DNA of 64,000 nucleotides. Origin: Gemmatirosa kalamazoonensis (GTDB taxonomy: Bacteria > Gemmatimonadota > Gemmatimonadetes > Gemmatimonadales > Gemmatimonadaceae). How positions within the stretch are numbered: position 1 is the stretch's first letter; every line of letters starts with the position of its first letter. Below, in pieces: positions 8,618 through 17,747 of the stretch. The stretch lies in contig NZ_CP007128.1 in assembly GCF_000522985.1 (NCBI RefSeq), positions 1,720,220-1,784,219 of the forward strand, given 5' to 3'. The position numbers were made by a program, and so were the translations under genes. Below the pieces are notes generated by a model, which saw only the letters and a program-made list of their open reading frames with translations, did no database searches and was not told the DNA's origin.

Positions 8618-11405
8618 GCTGTTAGGCACCCGTCCCGCCGCGTCGTACGGCATGTCGGCCGACGGCGCGGCGGAGGTCGGCGCGTACGTGGCGGTGGTCG
8701 CCGTGCACGGTGTCGCCGACCAGAAGCCGTTCGAGTCGGTGGAGGCGATCGCGTCGATGCTCGCGCACGCGGCGCCGGACGCGGCGGACGGCTACGGCCC
8801 GTTCGTCGCCGAGTCGGTGCGCGTCGCGCTGCAGCCGGCGGGCGCGCCGCCGGGAAGCGCGACGCCGAAGGCGCACCGCTCGCGACTGGCGCGCGCGCTC
8901 GACGAGCGGTCGTCGTACGTCAGCGCGGCGCGCAAGCACCGCATCCGGCCGCGCGACGACACCGACGGGGACGACGTCGACGGACACACGGGGCGGTTCT
9001 CGAACGCGTTCATGGCGTCGCAGCTCGAGGCGTACGAGCCGCGCGATTCGGTCCACGAGACGCGCCGGCTCGTCGCGCGCCGCCGCACGCCGGGCGCGCC
9101 GCCGGTGGGGGTGCACGTCTACGAGTCGTACTGGGCCGACCTGTCGCGGCTGCAGTCGGGGGTGCTGCAGACGATCGGCGCGCTCTACCAGCTGCTGTTC
9201 CACCTCGGGCACCTCGGGCAGCAGGTGCTCGACTTTACGTACCTCGAGAACGGCGGTGGGACGTGGCGGTGGAGCAGCCGCGCGTACACGGCGGCCGTGC
9301 GGCTGCTCTCGCTGCCGATCGCGCTGCTCAACCTCGTGGCGCTCGTCGCGGTGCTCGCGGTCGTGCCGCGCGCGCTGATCCCCACGGCGCTGGACGACGT
9401 GCTGCTCGCTGCCGCCGCGGGGCTGGTGGGGACGGCGGGGGCCGCGTACGCGCTCTGGCGCGTCGCCCGCGCGCGGAACGCCGCGCGCCTCGAGTGGCGC
9501 GCGCCGTCGCAGCGGGCGTGGGTGATCGCGCCGCCGGTCGGCTGCGCGATCGCGGTGGCGGCGGAGCTGGCGCTCGCCGCCACGCCGTTAGGCGACGACG
9601 GCGCGCTCGCCATCGTGTGGTGGCTCGCCTGCGCGGTGCCGTTCCTGGCGCTCGTCGCGGGCTACGAGCGCGTCCGTCCGGGCGCGAAGCTCGTCGGCGC
9701 CGCGGCGTACGGCGTGGCGTTCGCCGCGTTCGTCGCGTTCCTGGGGACGTTCGCCGCGCACGCACCGACGCGCGCCCACGCGGTGGAGTACGCGGCCCTC
9801 TGGACGACGCGGCTCACGTTCGCCACGCTCGGCGCGTCGCTCGTCGTGACCGGTCTGGGCGCGATCGTGTCGGCCGCCGCGGCGTGGGTCGGCGTGCGGC
9901 TCCTGCCGCGCAGGACGCCGGCCGAGCGTGCGCGGCGGGCCCGCGCGGCGGACGCGTGCGCCACCGCGCGCCTAACGCTGTCGATCCCGTTCATCGGCTT
10001 CCTCTCGGTGACGATGGTGCTCTGGAGCGGCGTGTTCGAGGTGCTGAACCGCGCCGATACGCTGTACCGCGGCGTCGACATGCGCGTGGTGGAGACCGCC
10101 ACGGGGGCGCGGCCGTTCGTCGACTGGCTCGCCGCGCCGCCGCACGTGGTGATCGCGCTCATGGACCAGACGACATGGCGCGACGCCGGCGCCGTCAGGC
10201 GGCTGCTGCGCGACGAGGCGAGCGCGGACGAACGGGCGCGCTACGACACAGGCCGCGACGTGGCGCTCACGTACCTCCACGGGCTGCTGTTCACGCAGGC
10301 CGGCGTGGGCTTCGTCGCGATGCTCGGCGTGTCGGCGGCGTGCCTCGTGTTCTACCTCACGGTCGCGGCACCGTCGCTCGCGTCGGAGGTGGCGCAGCCC
10401 CGCGACGCGCCATTCGACGCGATGAGCGACGCCGACCGCACGCGCGCGAACGCGACGTCGCGCACGTACGGCGCGTGGCTCGATCGCGGACGGGCGTGCA
10501 TCGGCGCACTTTCGTGGGGGCTGTGGGGCGGCGCGTTCGGCGTGCCGACCGCGGTGCTGGCGCTGCTCCTCGCCGAGGTGTACGGCGCCAAGCCGGCGGA
10601 CGCGGTCCGCTTCCTCGATCTCGTGGGCCCCGGCACGCGCTCGGTGCTCGACTCGGCGGGCGCGCTGTTCGTCGGCGGCGGCGTGGCGGGGATCGCGGTG
10701 GTGATGTTCAGCAACGTGTTCTCGGACCTCACGGCGACGCTCGACGTGCTGCTCGACGTCGACAACTACATGCGCACGTCGCCGCGCGACCGCACGCCGC
10801 GGGCGCGCATCGCCGAGCGGTACGCGTCGCTGCTGCGACACCTCGCGGACTGGCGCGACGCGGCGGGCCGCGGGTACTCGCACGTCGTGATCGTGTCGCA
10901 CTCGCTCGGCACGGTGATCACGGCCGACCTGCTGCGCTACCTGCGGGAGAGCGACGACCGCGTGACGCCGTCGCCGCTCGATCGGCTCGGGCTCACGCGC
11001 GACTCGGCGGACGACGCGACGGAAGACGTGGCGGTGCACCTCGTGACGATGGGGAGCCCGCTGCGCCAGCTCTTCGGCCGGCACTTCCCGCACCTCTACG
11101 GCTGGACGCGTCCCGACGACTCGGCGCTCGCGTCGGACCGTCCGTCGGCGGCGCCGCTCGGCGTGGCGACGTGGGTGAACGCGTACCGCTCGGGGGACTA
11201 CGTGGGGCGCAACCTGTGGCTGGGGCGCGCGGACCTCGCGGTGTACGACCGCACCGGCGGCCCCGCTGCGCTCGACGCCGAGGGGCGCGCGGACTGGTGC
11301 ATCGGCGCCGGCGCGCACACGCACTACTGGGACGACACCGCTCCGGACGTAGCCGCCTACCTCGACGCGGTGGTCGTCACGGCGGCAGCGGGTATGCGCG
11401 GTTAG
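8610..11405 (+). CDS. Large multi-pass membrane protein with split alpha/beta-hydrolase signature
   Basis: The protein is 931 aa and I cannot place it in a named family. The first 40 residues contain [14 protein letters not shown], like the oxyanion-hole strand (HG) of an alpha/beta hydrolase. Residues about 230-720 hold at least eight hydrophobic segments. The C-terminal soluble part then supplies a nucleophile elbow, [12 protein letters not shown] (Ser about 765), and a late [10 protein letters not shown] that could provide the His. It thus looks like a lipase/esterase fold with a membrane domain inserted between the oxyanion strand and the nucleophile. The 8-bp overlap with the upstream acyl-CoA ligase suggests lipid metabolism, for example hydrolysis of a membrane lipid whose acyl chain is then activated. 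That link is inference. Confidence 0.8.
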
Positions 11406-11437
11406 CTTTGGCGAGATTTCATCGGAGGACGGAGAGG

Positions 11438-11869
11438 ATGCCGGCGAAGCGCGGGGACACGGTGCGCGTGCACTACACGGGCACGCTGAAGGACGGCACG
11501 CAGTTCGACTCGTCGCGCGGCCGCGAGCCGCTCGAGTTCACGTTAGGCGGGGGGCACGTGATCGCCGGCTTCGACGCCGCGGTCACCGGGATGGAGGTGG
11601 GCGAGACGCGCACGGTGACGATCCCCTCGTCCGACGCGTACGGCGACCGGAACGACGCGATGCTGCTGCGCATCCCGCGCGCGCAGGTGCCGCCGAACGT
11701 GAGCCCGCACGTGGGCCAGCAGCTCCAGGTGGGACGCGGCGGCGAGGCGGTGAACGTCACGGTGCGCGAGGTGACCCCGGAGCACGTAGTGCTCGACGCG
11801 AACCACCCGCTGGCCGGGGAGGACCTCACGTTCGCGCTGGAGCTCGTCGGTTGCGAGCCGGCGGCGTGA
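11438..11869 (+). CDS. FKBP-type peptidyl-prolyl isomerase (SlyD-like)
   Basis: A 143-aa protein: FKBP domain at the N-terminus (VRVHYTGTLKDGTQFDSS, PLEFTLGGGHVIAGFD, GMEVGETRTVTI) and a SlyD-type insert-in-flap extension, ending in NHPLAGEDLTFALELV, the SlyD family signature. It lacks the metal-binding His/Cys-rich tail of E. coli SlyD. It should catalyse prolyl cis-trans isomerisation and act as a cytosolic chaperone; no signal peptide is present. A ribosome site GGACGGAGAGG precedes ATG 11438. The stop overlaps the GTG start of the DUF3006 gene (GTGA), indicating coupling. Confidence 0.93.
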   Translation: MPAKRGDTVRVHYTGTLKDGTQFDSSRGREPLEFTLGGGHVIAGFDAAVTGMEVGETRTVTIPSSDAYGDRNDAMLLRIPRAQVPPNVSPHVGQQLQVGRGGEAVNVTVREVTPEHVVLDANHPLAGEDLTFALELVGCEPAA

Positions 11870-12153
11870 GCGCGCGCGGGTCGGACGGGGAGCGGTGGGT
11901 CGTGACCTCGTTAGGCCCGTCGGTCGCGTCGGTCGAGGTCGACGGCGACGCGATCGAGAAGGTGCCGCGGTGGCTGATCCCGGTCGACGCGCACGAGGGG
12001 GACGTGCTCGCGGTGGAGCGGTCGCGCGGGCCGGACCGCGTGTCCATCGTCGTGAAGACCGACCCCGCAGCCACCCGCGAGGCGCTCGCCGCCTCGGAGA
12101 AGCAGATGCGCGACGCGCCGGTCGACAAGAAGGGCGGCGACGTGAAGCTGTGA
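11866..12153 (+). CDS. DUF3006 domain protein
   Basis: A 95-aa protein. The fold begins WVVTSLGPSVASVEVDGDAIEKVPRW and continues with LPVD/IPVDAHEGDVLAVE, the DUF3006 pattern of a small beta-barrel-like protein. GTG 11866 is chosen because it makes a GTGA overlap with the stop of the FKBP gene; a TTG 15 bases upstream is the alternative. In many bacteria DUF3006 genes sit beside ComEC/Rec2-like metallo-beta-lactamase genes, and one converges on this gene 156 bp downstream, so the pairing is kept although the genes lie on opposite strands. Function is unknown. Confidence 0.82.
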   Translation: MSARGSDGERWVVTSLGPSVASVEVDGDAIEKVPRWLIPVDAHEGDVLAVERSRGPDRVSIVVKTDPAATREALAASEKQMRDAPVDKKGGDVKL

Positions 12154-12170
12154 CGGGGCGTGCCGTTCAG

Positions 12171-12309
12171 GGCTCCACGTACGTGTGTTCGTGGGACTGA
12201 AGAAGGACTGAAGGGGGACTGAAGAAGGACCAAACACAAAGAGTGTTGGTGGTCCTTCTTCAGTCCTCCTTCAGTCCTTCTTCAGTCCTGCAAGAACTCG
12301 TACGTGGAG
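12171..12309. repeat. GGACTGAAGAA palindrome between convergent genes
   Basis: The arms 12194-12231 and 12251-12288 are nearly perfect inverse complements, made of repeated GGACTGAAGAA and GGACTGAAGGGG words. An outer pair (GGCTCCACGTACGTG at 12171-12185 and CGTACGTGGAG at 12299-12309) extends the stem. It fills the gap between the DUF3006 gene and the converging metallo-hydrolase gene. This word was not seen elsewhere in the window. Confidence 0.9.
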
Positions 12310-13398
12310 TCATGGACGCCGCCGCCGTCGCGGCCGCTGAGCGTTAGGCGCCTCGTCGCCGGTCATGGAGCGGCACTCCCCGCTCGTCGACGCGCGGTCC
12401 GACTGGCCGTCGAGGCTCTCGCCGGGGTGCTCGGGCGTCACGGTGAACGCGCCGCCCGCGGCGGGCACGCGCACGGTGATGGTGCCGTTGCGATCGGTGC
12501 GGTACCAGGGCACGCCGGCGGCGCGGTAGGCGGCCTTCGCCTGCTCGTGCATGTGCCCGTAGTCGTTCTCCGCGCCCACCGACACGAGCACGCGGCGCGG
12601 ATGCACCTCGGCCAGGTAGTGCGCGGTGACGCCGTTGCAGCTGCCGTGGTGGTCGGCCTTCAGCACGTCCGCGCGCATGCCGGGCTGCGTGGGATAGCCG
12701 ACCTGGTCGAACCACGCGAGCTCCTCGCGCTCGGCGTCGCCGGCGAGCCACATCGTGAACCGCGACGAGTCGGCGGCGACGATCTTCACCGCGGTGGAGC
12801 GATCGTTCGGGTCCTTCGACGACGGGTCGGGGCGCACGACCTCGAGACGCGCGCCCCCCCGCATGGTGATCGTGCACACCGGCCGCCCATCGCCGCACGG
12901 GTCGTCGCTGTCGCGGTAGGTCAGCTCGCCGCGGCGCGCGCGGGCGATGATGGAGTCGCGCAGCGTGGCGAGCGTGCGGTTCGTCGACGCGTCGCGGTTC
13001 TCGAACACGTAGCGGACCTTCAGCCGCCGCCTGGACGCGAACAGCTCGCGCAGCCCCATGTAGTGATCGGCGTGCGCGTGCGACAGGACGACGACGTCGA
13101 TCGTCGTGTCGTGGCCGAGGCCGAGCGCGTCCAGGCGCGCGCCGAGCGCGTTCTGGTCCGGACCACCGTCGACGAGGGCGACGCTGCCGCCGTTCGTGAT
13201 CAGCGTGGCGTCGCCCTGACCGACGTCGAGCATGCGGATCACGAGGTCGCCCGGCGCGGTCGGGCCGCCTAACGACGTGCCGCCGCCGGGGCCGGTCGTC
13301 ACGACCGCGGTGCGATGCGACGCGCGGCGGGCGAGCACGACGCCGACGATGACCACGGCGGCGAGCACCGCGGCGATGACGAGTGGGGAGCGTCGCAC
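12310..13398 (-). CDS. Membrane-anchored ComEC/Rec2-like metallo-beta-lactamase-fold hydrolase
   Basis: A 362-aa protein. One N-terminal membrane segment (LVIAAVLAAVVIVGVVLA) is followed by an MBL domain that matches the C-terminal domain of ComEC: IRMLDVGQGDATLI, ALVDGGP, VLSHAHADHYMGL (the HxHxDH metal motif), LAGDAEREEL and KADHHGSCNG. The ComEC competence channel domain is absent. Relatives are thought to hydrolyse phosphodiester substrates outside the membrane; the substrate here is unknown. GTG 13398 is chosen because it lies 4 bp after the stop of the upstream anti-sigma-like gene and places the hydrophobic segment at the N-terminus. It is the third gene of a sigma-factor operon and stops one base beyond a palindrome. 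Confidence 0.85.
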   Translation of the reverse strand: MRRSPLVIAAVLAAVVIVGVVLARRASHRTAVVTTGPGGGTSLGGPTAPGDLVIRMLDVGQGDATLITNGGSVALVDGGPDQNALGARLDALGLGHDTTIDVVVLSHAHADHYMGLRELFASRRRLKVRYVFENRDASTNRTLATLRDSIIARARRGELTYRDSDDPCGDGRPVCTITMRGGARLEVVRPDPSSKDPNDRSTAVKIVAADSSRFTMWLAGDAEREELAWFDQVGYPTQPGMRADVLKADHHGSCNGVTAHYLAEVHPRRVLVSVGAENDYGHMHEQAKAAYRAAGVPWYRTDRNGTITVRVPAAGGAFTVTPEHPGESLDGQSDRASTSGECRSMTGDEAPNAQRPRRRRRP

Positions 13399-13402
13399 CG
13401 CG

Positions 13403-14374
13403 TCAGCTCCCGAGCGACTCGAGGAGCGCCGAGAGGTCGGCGGGCAGCGTGCCCCAGTCGGGGGCGCCGTCGGCGGCGCGCGCGACGTGCGCCGCCGCGG
13501 GCGCCTGGTCCGTCGTGGCGGAGAGGACGTCGAGCGCGCGGCGCGTGGCGCGGTGCCGGAAGAAGGTGGTGTCACGCCGCGCCGCGGCCTCGCGCGCGGT
13601 GGCGAGCCACGCGCCGAGCCACGCGTCGTCCGCGCCGACGACCGACGCGCCGGTCTCCCACCCGTCGCGCAGCAGCGCGTCCAGCGAATCGGCCGGCGCG
13701 GCGGGCCGCGCGGCGATGGCGCGGTAGATCTGGGCGGCGGGCGCGGCACCCGAGACGTCGTCGAGCAGCGCCGCGGCCCGGCGCGCGAGCGACGCGGCCG
13801 ACGTGTCGCGCGTGCGTGCCGCGAGCTGCAGCGCCGCGGCGAGCGCGCCGAAGCGCACCGCACGCGCGCGCGGCGCGAGCGCGGGACCGGCGCCGCGCGT
13901 GGCCGACCATGTCGGCTCGCCGGCCGACGGCCGCGCGTCGCCGAGCGCCGCGACGAGCGCCGCGGGGTCGTCGGCGCGGCCGGCGCGCGCGTACAGCGAC
14001 AGCCCGACCGCGGCGACGAGGACCGCGGCGGCGAGCGCGCCCCACCACGGCGTGCGCCTAACGCGTGCCGAACCGATGTCGCGCACGTCGCCGGTCGCGC
14101 GATCCGCGCCGGGCGGCGCGGAGGCGTCGATGGCGGTCGTCGGGTCGCGGACCGTCGGCGGGGGCTCGGGCGGCATCGTGCCGAGCGTGTCGAGGTCGGT
14201 CTGCTTCACCACGCCCGACTGCTCGAGGTCGCGCAGCACGGCCGCCACGTCGCCGAGCGCGTCGCGCGCGTCGTCGGACTCGGCGAGCTCCGCGAGCAGC
14301 GCCTCGCGCTCGCGGACGTTCAGTCGGCCGTCGAGAAATGCCGCGAGCCGCTCGGCGTCGACCGGTTCACTCAT
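13403..14374 (-). CDS. Anti-sigma-factor-like membrane protein
   Basis: A 323-aa protein. Its first 55 residues (MSEPVDAERLAAFLDGRLNVREREALLAELAESDD) match the N-terminal anti-sigma/zf-HC2-like helical region that counts residues in the cytoplasm, but without the HCC zinc motif. A single hydrophobic segment (WWGALAAAVLVAAVGLSLYA, about residues 110-130) precedes a 190-aa Ala-rich helical extracytoplasmic part. ATG 14374 overlaps the stop of the sigma-factor gene (ATGA), the classic arrangement for a cognate sigma/anti-sigma pair. That it inhibits the upstream sigma factor is inferred from this context. Confidence 0.78.
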   Translation of the reverse strand: MSEPVDAERLAAFLDGRLNVREREALLAELAESDDARDALGDVAAVLRDLEQSGVVKQTDLDTLGTMPPEPPPTVRDPTTAIDASAPPGADRATGDVRDIGSARVRRTPWWGALAAAVLVAAVGLSLYARAGRADDPAALVAALGDARPSAGEPTWSATRGAGPALAPRARAVRFGALAAALQLAARTRDTSAASLARRAAALLDDVSGAAPAAQIYRAIAARPAAPADSLDALLRDGWETGASVVGADDAWLGAWLATAREAAARRDTTFFRHRATRRALDVLSATTDQAPAAAHVARAADGAPDWGTLPADLSALLESLGS

Positions 14375-15291
14375 GGATGCCGACCTCCCGACCGATCGGA
14401 CGAGGACGTGGACGAGCCACTCCCCTCGGTCTCCGGGCTCGAGTCGCATGAACGCTTAGAGGGCCACGACCCGAGCGAGTTCCCGCGACCCGCGTCCGTC
14501 TCCGGCGCGTCGGCGGGGAGCGAGCCGCCGAGCAGGTCGCGCACCTGCTCGCGCGTGATGCCGGCCGTGGTCAGGTGGTGCGCCAGCGTCGCCAGCGCGC
14601 GGTCCTTCATGCGGTACAACGGCTTCTGCGGCACGTCGAGCGCACGCGCCACGTCGGCGAGACTGCGTCCTTCGAGAAAGTGCATGCGGATGACGACCTG
14701 CTCCAGCGGCTCGAGCCGGCGGATCGCCTCGTACATCGCCTCGTACGCCGTGCGCCGCTCGGCGAGGCTCTCCGCCGAGTCGACCCGGTCGTCGGCGACG
14801 GTCGACGCGGGGAGGCCGTCGAGCGACACGTCGCGCTCGTCGCCGCGACGCGGTCGTGCGCGCGCGGGCAAGCGCGCGAGCAGCACGGCGAGGTCGTGGT
14901 CGGAGGCCTCGGTCTCGCCGCGGGTGCGCAGCAGCTCCGCGGCTTCCTCGAGCCGCAGTCCGTCACGGTAGACGAGCGTCTCGAGGCGCACGGCGAGCGG
15001 TCCGTTGTGCTGCGCCGCGGCGGAGGGACGCCAGCGTCCCCACTGCTTGACGCGGAACTCGCGGCCGAGCGTCGTGACGACGGTCGTGAGGTACGTCGTG
15101 AGCCGGCTCTCGCCGCGCCACTTGCGGAGGATGCGGTAGTCGCCCTCCCAGAGGCGCTCCTTCGCCCACGATGCGAACTCCTCGGCGTCACCGTCGCGCA
15201 TCCCGAGCACGCGGGCGACGGCGTCGAGCGCGCGCTCGAGGAACGGCAAGTGGGAGAGGAACAGCGCCTCGTAGTCGTCGCGCTCCGTCAT
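14371..15291 (-). CDS. RNA polymerase sigma-70 family factor
   Basis: A 306-aa protein. Region 2 is seen in FASWAKERLWEGDYRILRKWRGESRLTTYL (with the aromatic/basic core promoter-melting residues), and region 4 in RLEPLEQVVIRMHFLEG...DVARALDVPQKPLYRMKDRALATL, a helix-turn-helix for the -35 element. The 60-residue linker and the Ser-rich C-terminal tail make it longer than typical ECF sigma factors (about 190 aa). ATG 15291 is chosen by domain start. It heads the operon sigma, anti-sigma-like protein, metallo-hydrolase. Divergent transcription of the fatty-acid desaturase begins 114 bp away. Confidence 0.85.
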   Translation of the reverse strand: MTERDDYEALFLSHLPFLERALDAVARVLGMRDGDAEEFASWAKERLWEGDYRILRKWRGESRLTTYLTTVVTTLGREFRVKQWGRWRPSAAAQHNGPLAVRLETLVYRDGLRLEEAAELLRTRGETEASDHDLAVLLARLPARARPRRGDERDVSLDGLPASTVADDRVDSAESLAERRTAYEAMYEAIRRLEPLEQVVIRMHFLEGRSLADVARALDVPQKPLYRMKDRALATLAHHLTTAGITREQVRDLLGGSLPADAPETDAGRGNSLGSWPSKRSCDSSPETEGSGSSTSSSDRSGGRHP

Positions 15292-15404
15292 TGCGCAGGG
15301 AAGGTACGCCGTGGGGACGCAAACGGATACGGCGGTGGGAAAGGCGGGGCTCGCGTCCTTCCAACGAAGAGTCCCGCGCCGTTCGACCTCCCGCCCCGCG
15401 AGCC

Positions 15405-16547
15405 ATGTCCGCAATCCTCTCGCCCGAACGCCCTGCCGCGCGCCACCGACCGACGCGCCCCGATCACTCCGTGAAGCAGGTGCGCGACACGCTGCCGCAC
15501 GACGCGCGCGAGCGCTCGGCGGCGGCCGGCGTCGCGTGCTTCGTGGTGAGCGCGCTCGGGTGGATGGCGACGGCGGCGTGGATGGCGCTCGCGCCGACGT
15601 GGTGGATGCGCGTCCTGCTCGCGGTGGCGAACGGACTCGCCGCGGGGGTGCTGTTCGTCGTCGGCCACGACGCGTGCCACGGCAGCCTCACGCCTAACGC
15701 GCGGCTCAACGCGTGGCTCGGCCGCGCGGCGTTCCTGCCGAGCCTCCACCCGTTCGTGGCGTGGGCGCACTCGCACAACGCGCTGCACCACGGCTGGACG
15801 AACCTGCGCGGCAAGGACCCGGTGTACGCGCCGCTCACGCTGGAGGAGTACCGCGCGCTGGGCCCGTGGCGCCGCACGCTGGAGCGCGCGTACCGGTCGT
15901 GGTACGGCGTGGGACTGCTGTACGTCCTCGAGATCTGGTGGCCGCTGGAGATGCGGCCGAGCGCCGAGCACCGCGCGCACATCGACCGCCGCGGCTCGTT
16001 CGCGGCCGACCGCGCGCTCGTGCTGGCGTTCGTGGCGCTGCACGCGGCGGCGCTCGCGGCGCTCGCGCGGTGGGGCGGCGCGCCGCTCGGCGCGGCGTGC
16101 GGCATCGCGGTGCTCGGCCTCGTGGTGCCGTTCGCCGCGTTCGCGTGGCTCATGGGGTTCGCGACGTTCCAGCACCACACGCACCCGCGCGTGCTGTGGT
16201 ACGACGACGAGCGCGAATGGAGCTACTTCCGGTCGCAGGTGCAGGGCACGGTGCACGTGGAGTTCCCGGCGTGGGCCGACGCGCTGCTGCACCACATCAT
16301 GGACCACACCGCGCACCACGTCGACACGCGGGTGCCGCTGTACCGGTTGAAGGACGCGCAGCGCGCGGTGGAGGCGGCGTTCGGCGAGGCGAACGTGATC
16401 ACGGAGCGGTTCACGCTCGCCGGCACGCGGCGGACGTTCCGCACGTGCCAGCTGTACGACTACCGCGCGCACCGCTGGCTGACGTTCGACGGTGTGCCGA
16501 CGACAGCCGAGCGACGGCTGGACGAGGAGGCGCGCGCGTCGGCCTAA
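15405..16547 (+). CDS. Fatty acid desaturase family protein
   Basis: A 380-aa integral membrane di-iron enzyme. The three histidine boxes are present: HDACHG (about 88-93), HSHNALHH (about 122-129) and HHIMDHTAHH (about 298-307). Hydrophobic segments surround each box as in membrane desaturases and beta-carotene hydroxylases. It should insert a double bond or hydroxyl into a lipid acyl chain using oxygen. The stop TAA lies in a GCCTAAC motif (16542-16548). It is divergent from the sigma-factor operon, so regulation by that factor is possible but not shown. Confidence 0.9.
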   Translation: MSAILSPERPAARHRPTRPDHSVKQVRDTLPHDARERSAAAGVACFVVSALGWMATAAWMALAPTWWMRVLLAVANGLAAGVLFVVGHDACHGSLTPNARLNAWLGRAAFLPSLHPFVAWAHSHNALHHGWTNLRGKDPVYAPLTLEEYRALGPWRRTLERAYRSWYGVGLLYVLEIWWPLEMRPSAEHRAHIDRRGSFAADRALVLAFVALHAAALAALARWGGAPLGAACGIAVLGLVVPFAAFAWLMGFATFQHHTHPRVLWYDDEREWSYFRSQVQGTVHVEFPAWADALLHHIMDHTAHHVDTRVPLYRLKDAQRAVEAAFGEANVITERFTLAGTRRTFRTCQLYDYRAHRWLTFDGVPTTAERRLDEEARASA

Positions 16548-16663
16548 CGATGGCCGAGTGAGAAAACCGGCGCACGCGTCCCACCAATCTCGTGACGCCG
16601 CGCGGCGTCGCCGCGTGGCGACGCCGCGCCCGACCCCGCCCGATCAGCCCCCGGAGACCCGCC

Positions 16664-17680
16664 ATGACCGCTCCACAGATGCGCCGCGCGCCCGCGGTGT
16701 TCCCCTACGTGCCGCCGACCGGCGCGACGACCGCCGAGACGCGCACCGTGTTAGGCACGCTGGCCGAAGCCGAGCGTCTGCTCGACGACACGCACGACCG
16801 GCTGCTCGACGGCGCGCTGGTCCACGGGATCGACGCGCTCGCCGGCGGCCTGCGTCGGGTGTACGACACGCTGCCGACGGAGACGTGGCGCGCGTTCGCC
16901 GAGGACGTGTGCCTGGGTCACCCGCTCGCGGGCGTCATGCACCAGGATCCGTTCCTGTGGCGCGCGTTCGAGAAGCCGCGCGGCTATCCGGGCGACGCGG
17001 GGATGCTCGACCTGATCTACGGCGCGGTGCCGCTGCCCGAGGGGACGACGCCGCTCGGCGCCGCGCTCAACGCCGTGACGATGCGGTCGCCGTCGGCGAC
17101 GAGCGTGCGCGAGCGGTGCGACCTCCTCGTCGACGCGATCGACGAGGCGGCGGCGCGGGCCGGGGGGCGCGGCGCGCGCGTGCTGTCGGTGGCGTGCGGC
17201 CACCTGCGCGAGGCCCAGCGCGCGTCCGCGGTGCTCGGCGGCGGCGTCGCCTCGTTCCACGCGCTCGACCAGGACCCGATCTCGATCGGGCTGCTGCAGC
17301 GCGAGCACGCCGCGTTAGGCGTGACGCCGGTGCTCGGCTCGGTGCGCGACGTGCTGACGCGGCGCGTGGCGTACACGGGGCTCACGCTCGCGTACGCGGC
17401 GGGGCTCTACGACTACCTGCCGACGCCGGTCGCGGCGAGCCTCACCGCGCGGCTGTTCGAGATGCTCGCGCCGGGCGGCCGGCTGCTCGTGGCGAACTTC
17501 TGCCCCGAGCTGCGCGACATCGGCGTGATGGAGTCGTACATGGCGTGGCGCCTGATCTACCGCGACGAAGCGGAGATGGGCGAGATCGCGGCGGCGGTGC
17601 CGGGCGCGGAGATCGCGCGGCAGCGCACGTTCCGTGACGGCGGGGGGAACGTGGTGTACCTGGAGATCGAGAAGGCGTGA
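16664..17680 (+). CDS. SAM-dependent methyltransferase, PhcB-like (3-hydroxy fatty acid methyl ester type)
   Basis: A 338-aa protein. A helical N-terminal region contains RAFEKPRGYPGDAGMLDLIY, characteristic of the family that includes PhcB, the synthase of the 3-OH palmitate/myristate methyl ester quorum signal in Ralstonia. The Rossmann fold follows with ARVLSVACGHLREAQ (SAM motif I, variant), FHALDQDPISI and a late LAPGGRLLVANF. The upstream desaturase fits a fatty-acid theme. Whether it makes a diffusible signal is unknown; no phcSR-like two-component genes are next to it. The gene ends just before a palindrome shared with other convergent junctions. Confidence 0.78.
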   Translation: MTAPQMRRAPAVFPYVPPTGATTAETRTVLGTLAEAERLLDDTHDRLLDGALVHGIDALAGGLRRVYDTLPTETWRAFAEDVCLGHPLAGVMHQDPFLWRAFEKPRGYPGDAGMLDLIYGAVPLPEGTTPLGAALNAVTMRSPSATSVRERCDLLVDAIDEAAARAGGRGARVLSVACGHLREAQRASAVLGGGVASFHALDQDPISIGLLQREHAALGVTPVLGSVRDVLTRRVAYTGLTLAYAAGLYDYLPTPVAASLTARLFEMLAPGGRLLVANFCPELRDIGVMESYMAWRLIYRDEAEMGEIAAAVPGAEIARQRTFRDGGGNVVYLEIEKA

Positions 17681-17687
17681 GTGATCG

Positions 17688-17740
17688 CTGCGTGGGTGCG
17701 TGGCTGCGTGACGGCCTAACGCAGCCACGCACCCACGCAG
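17688..17740. repeat. GCTGCGTG-type palindrome between convergent genes
   Basis: A perfect 22-bp stem (17688-17709 with 17719-17740) around a 9-base loop. The loop and first bases of the right arm contain a GCCTAAC motif. It lies between the methyltransferase gene and the converging transketolase gene and shares its word with 421-521 and 48319-48400. Confidence 0.92.
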
Positions 17741-17747
17741 TGGTCGC

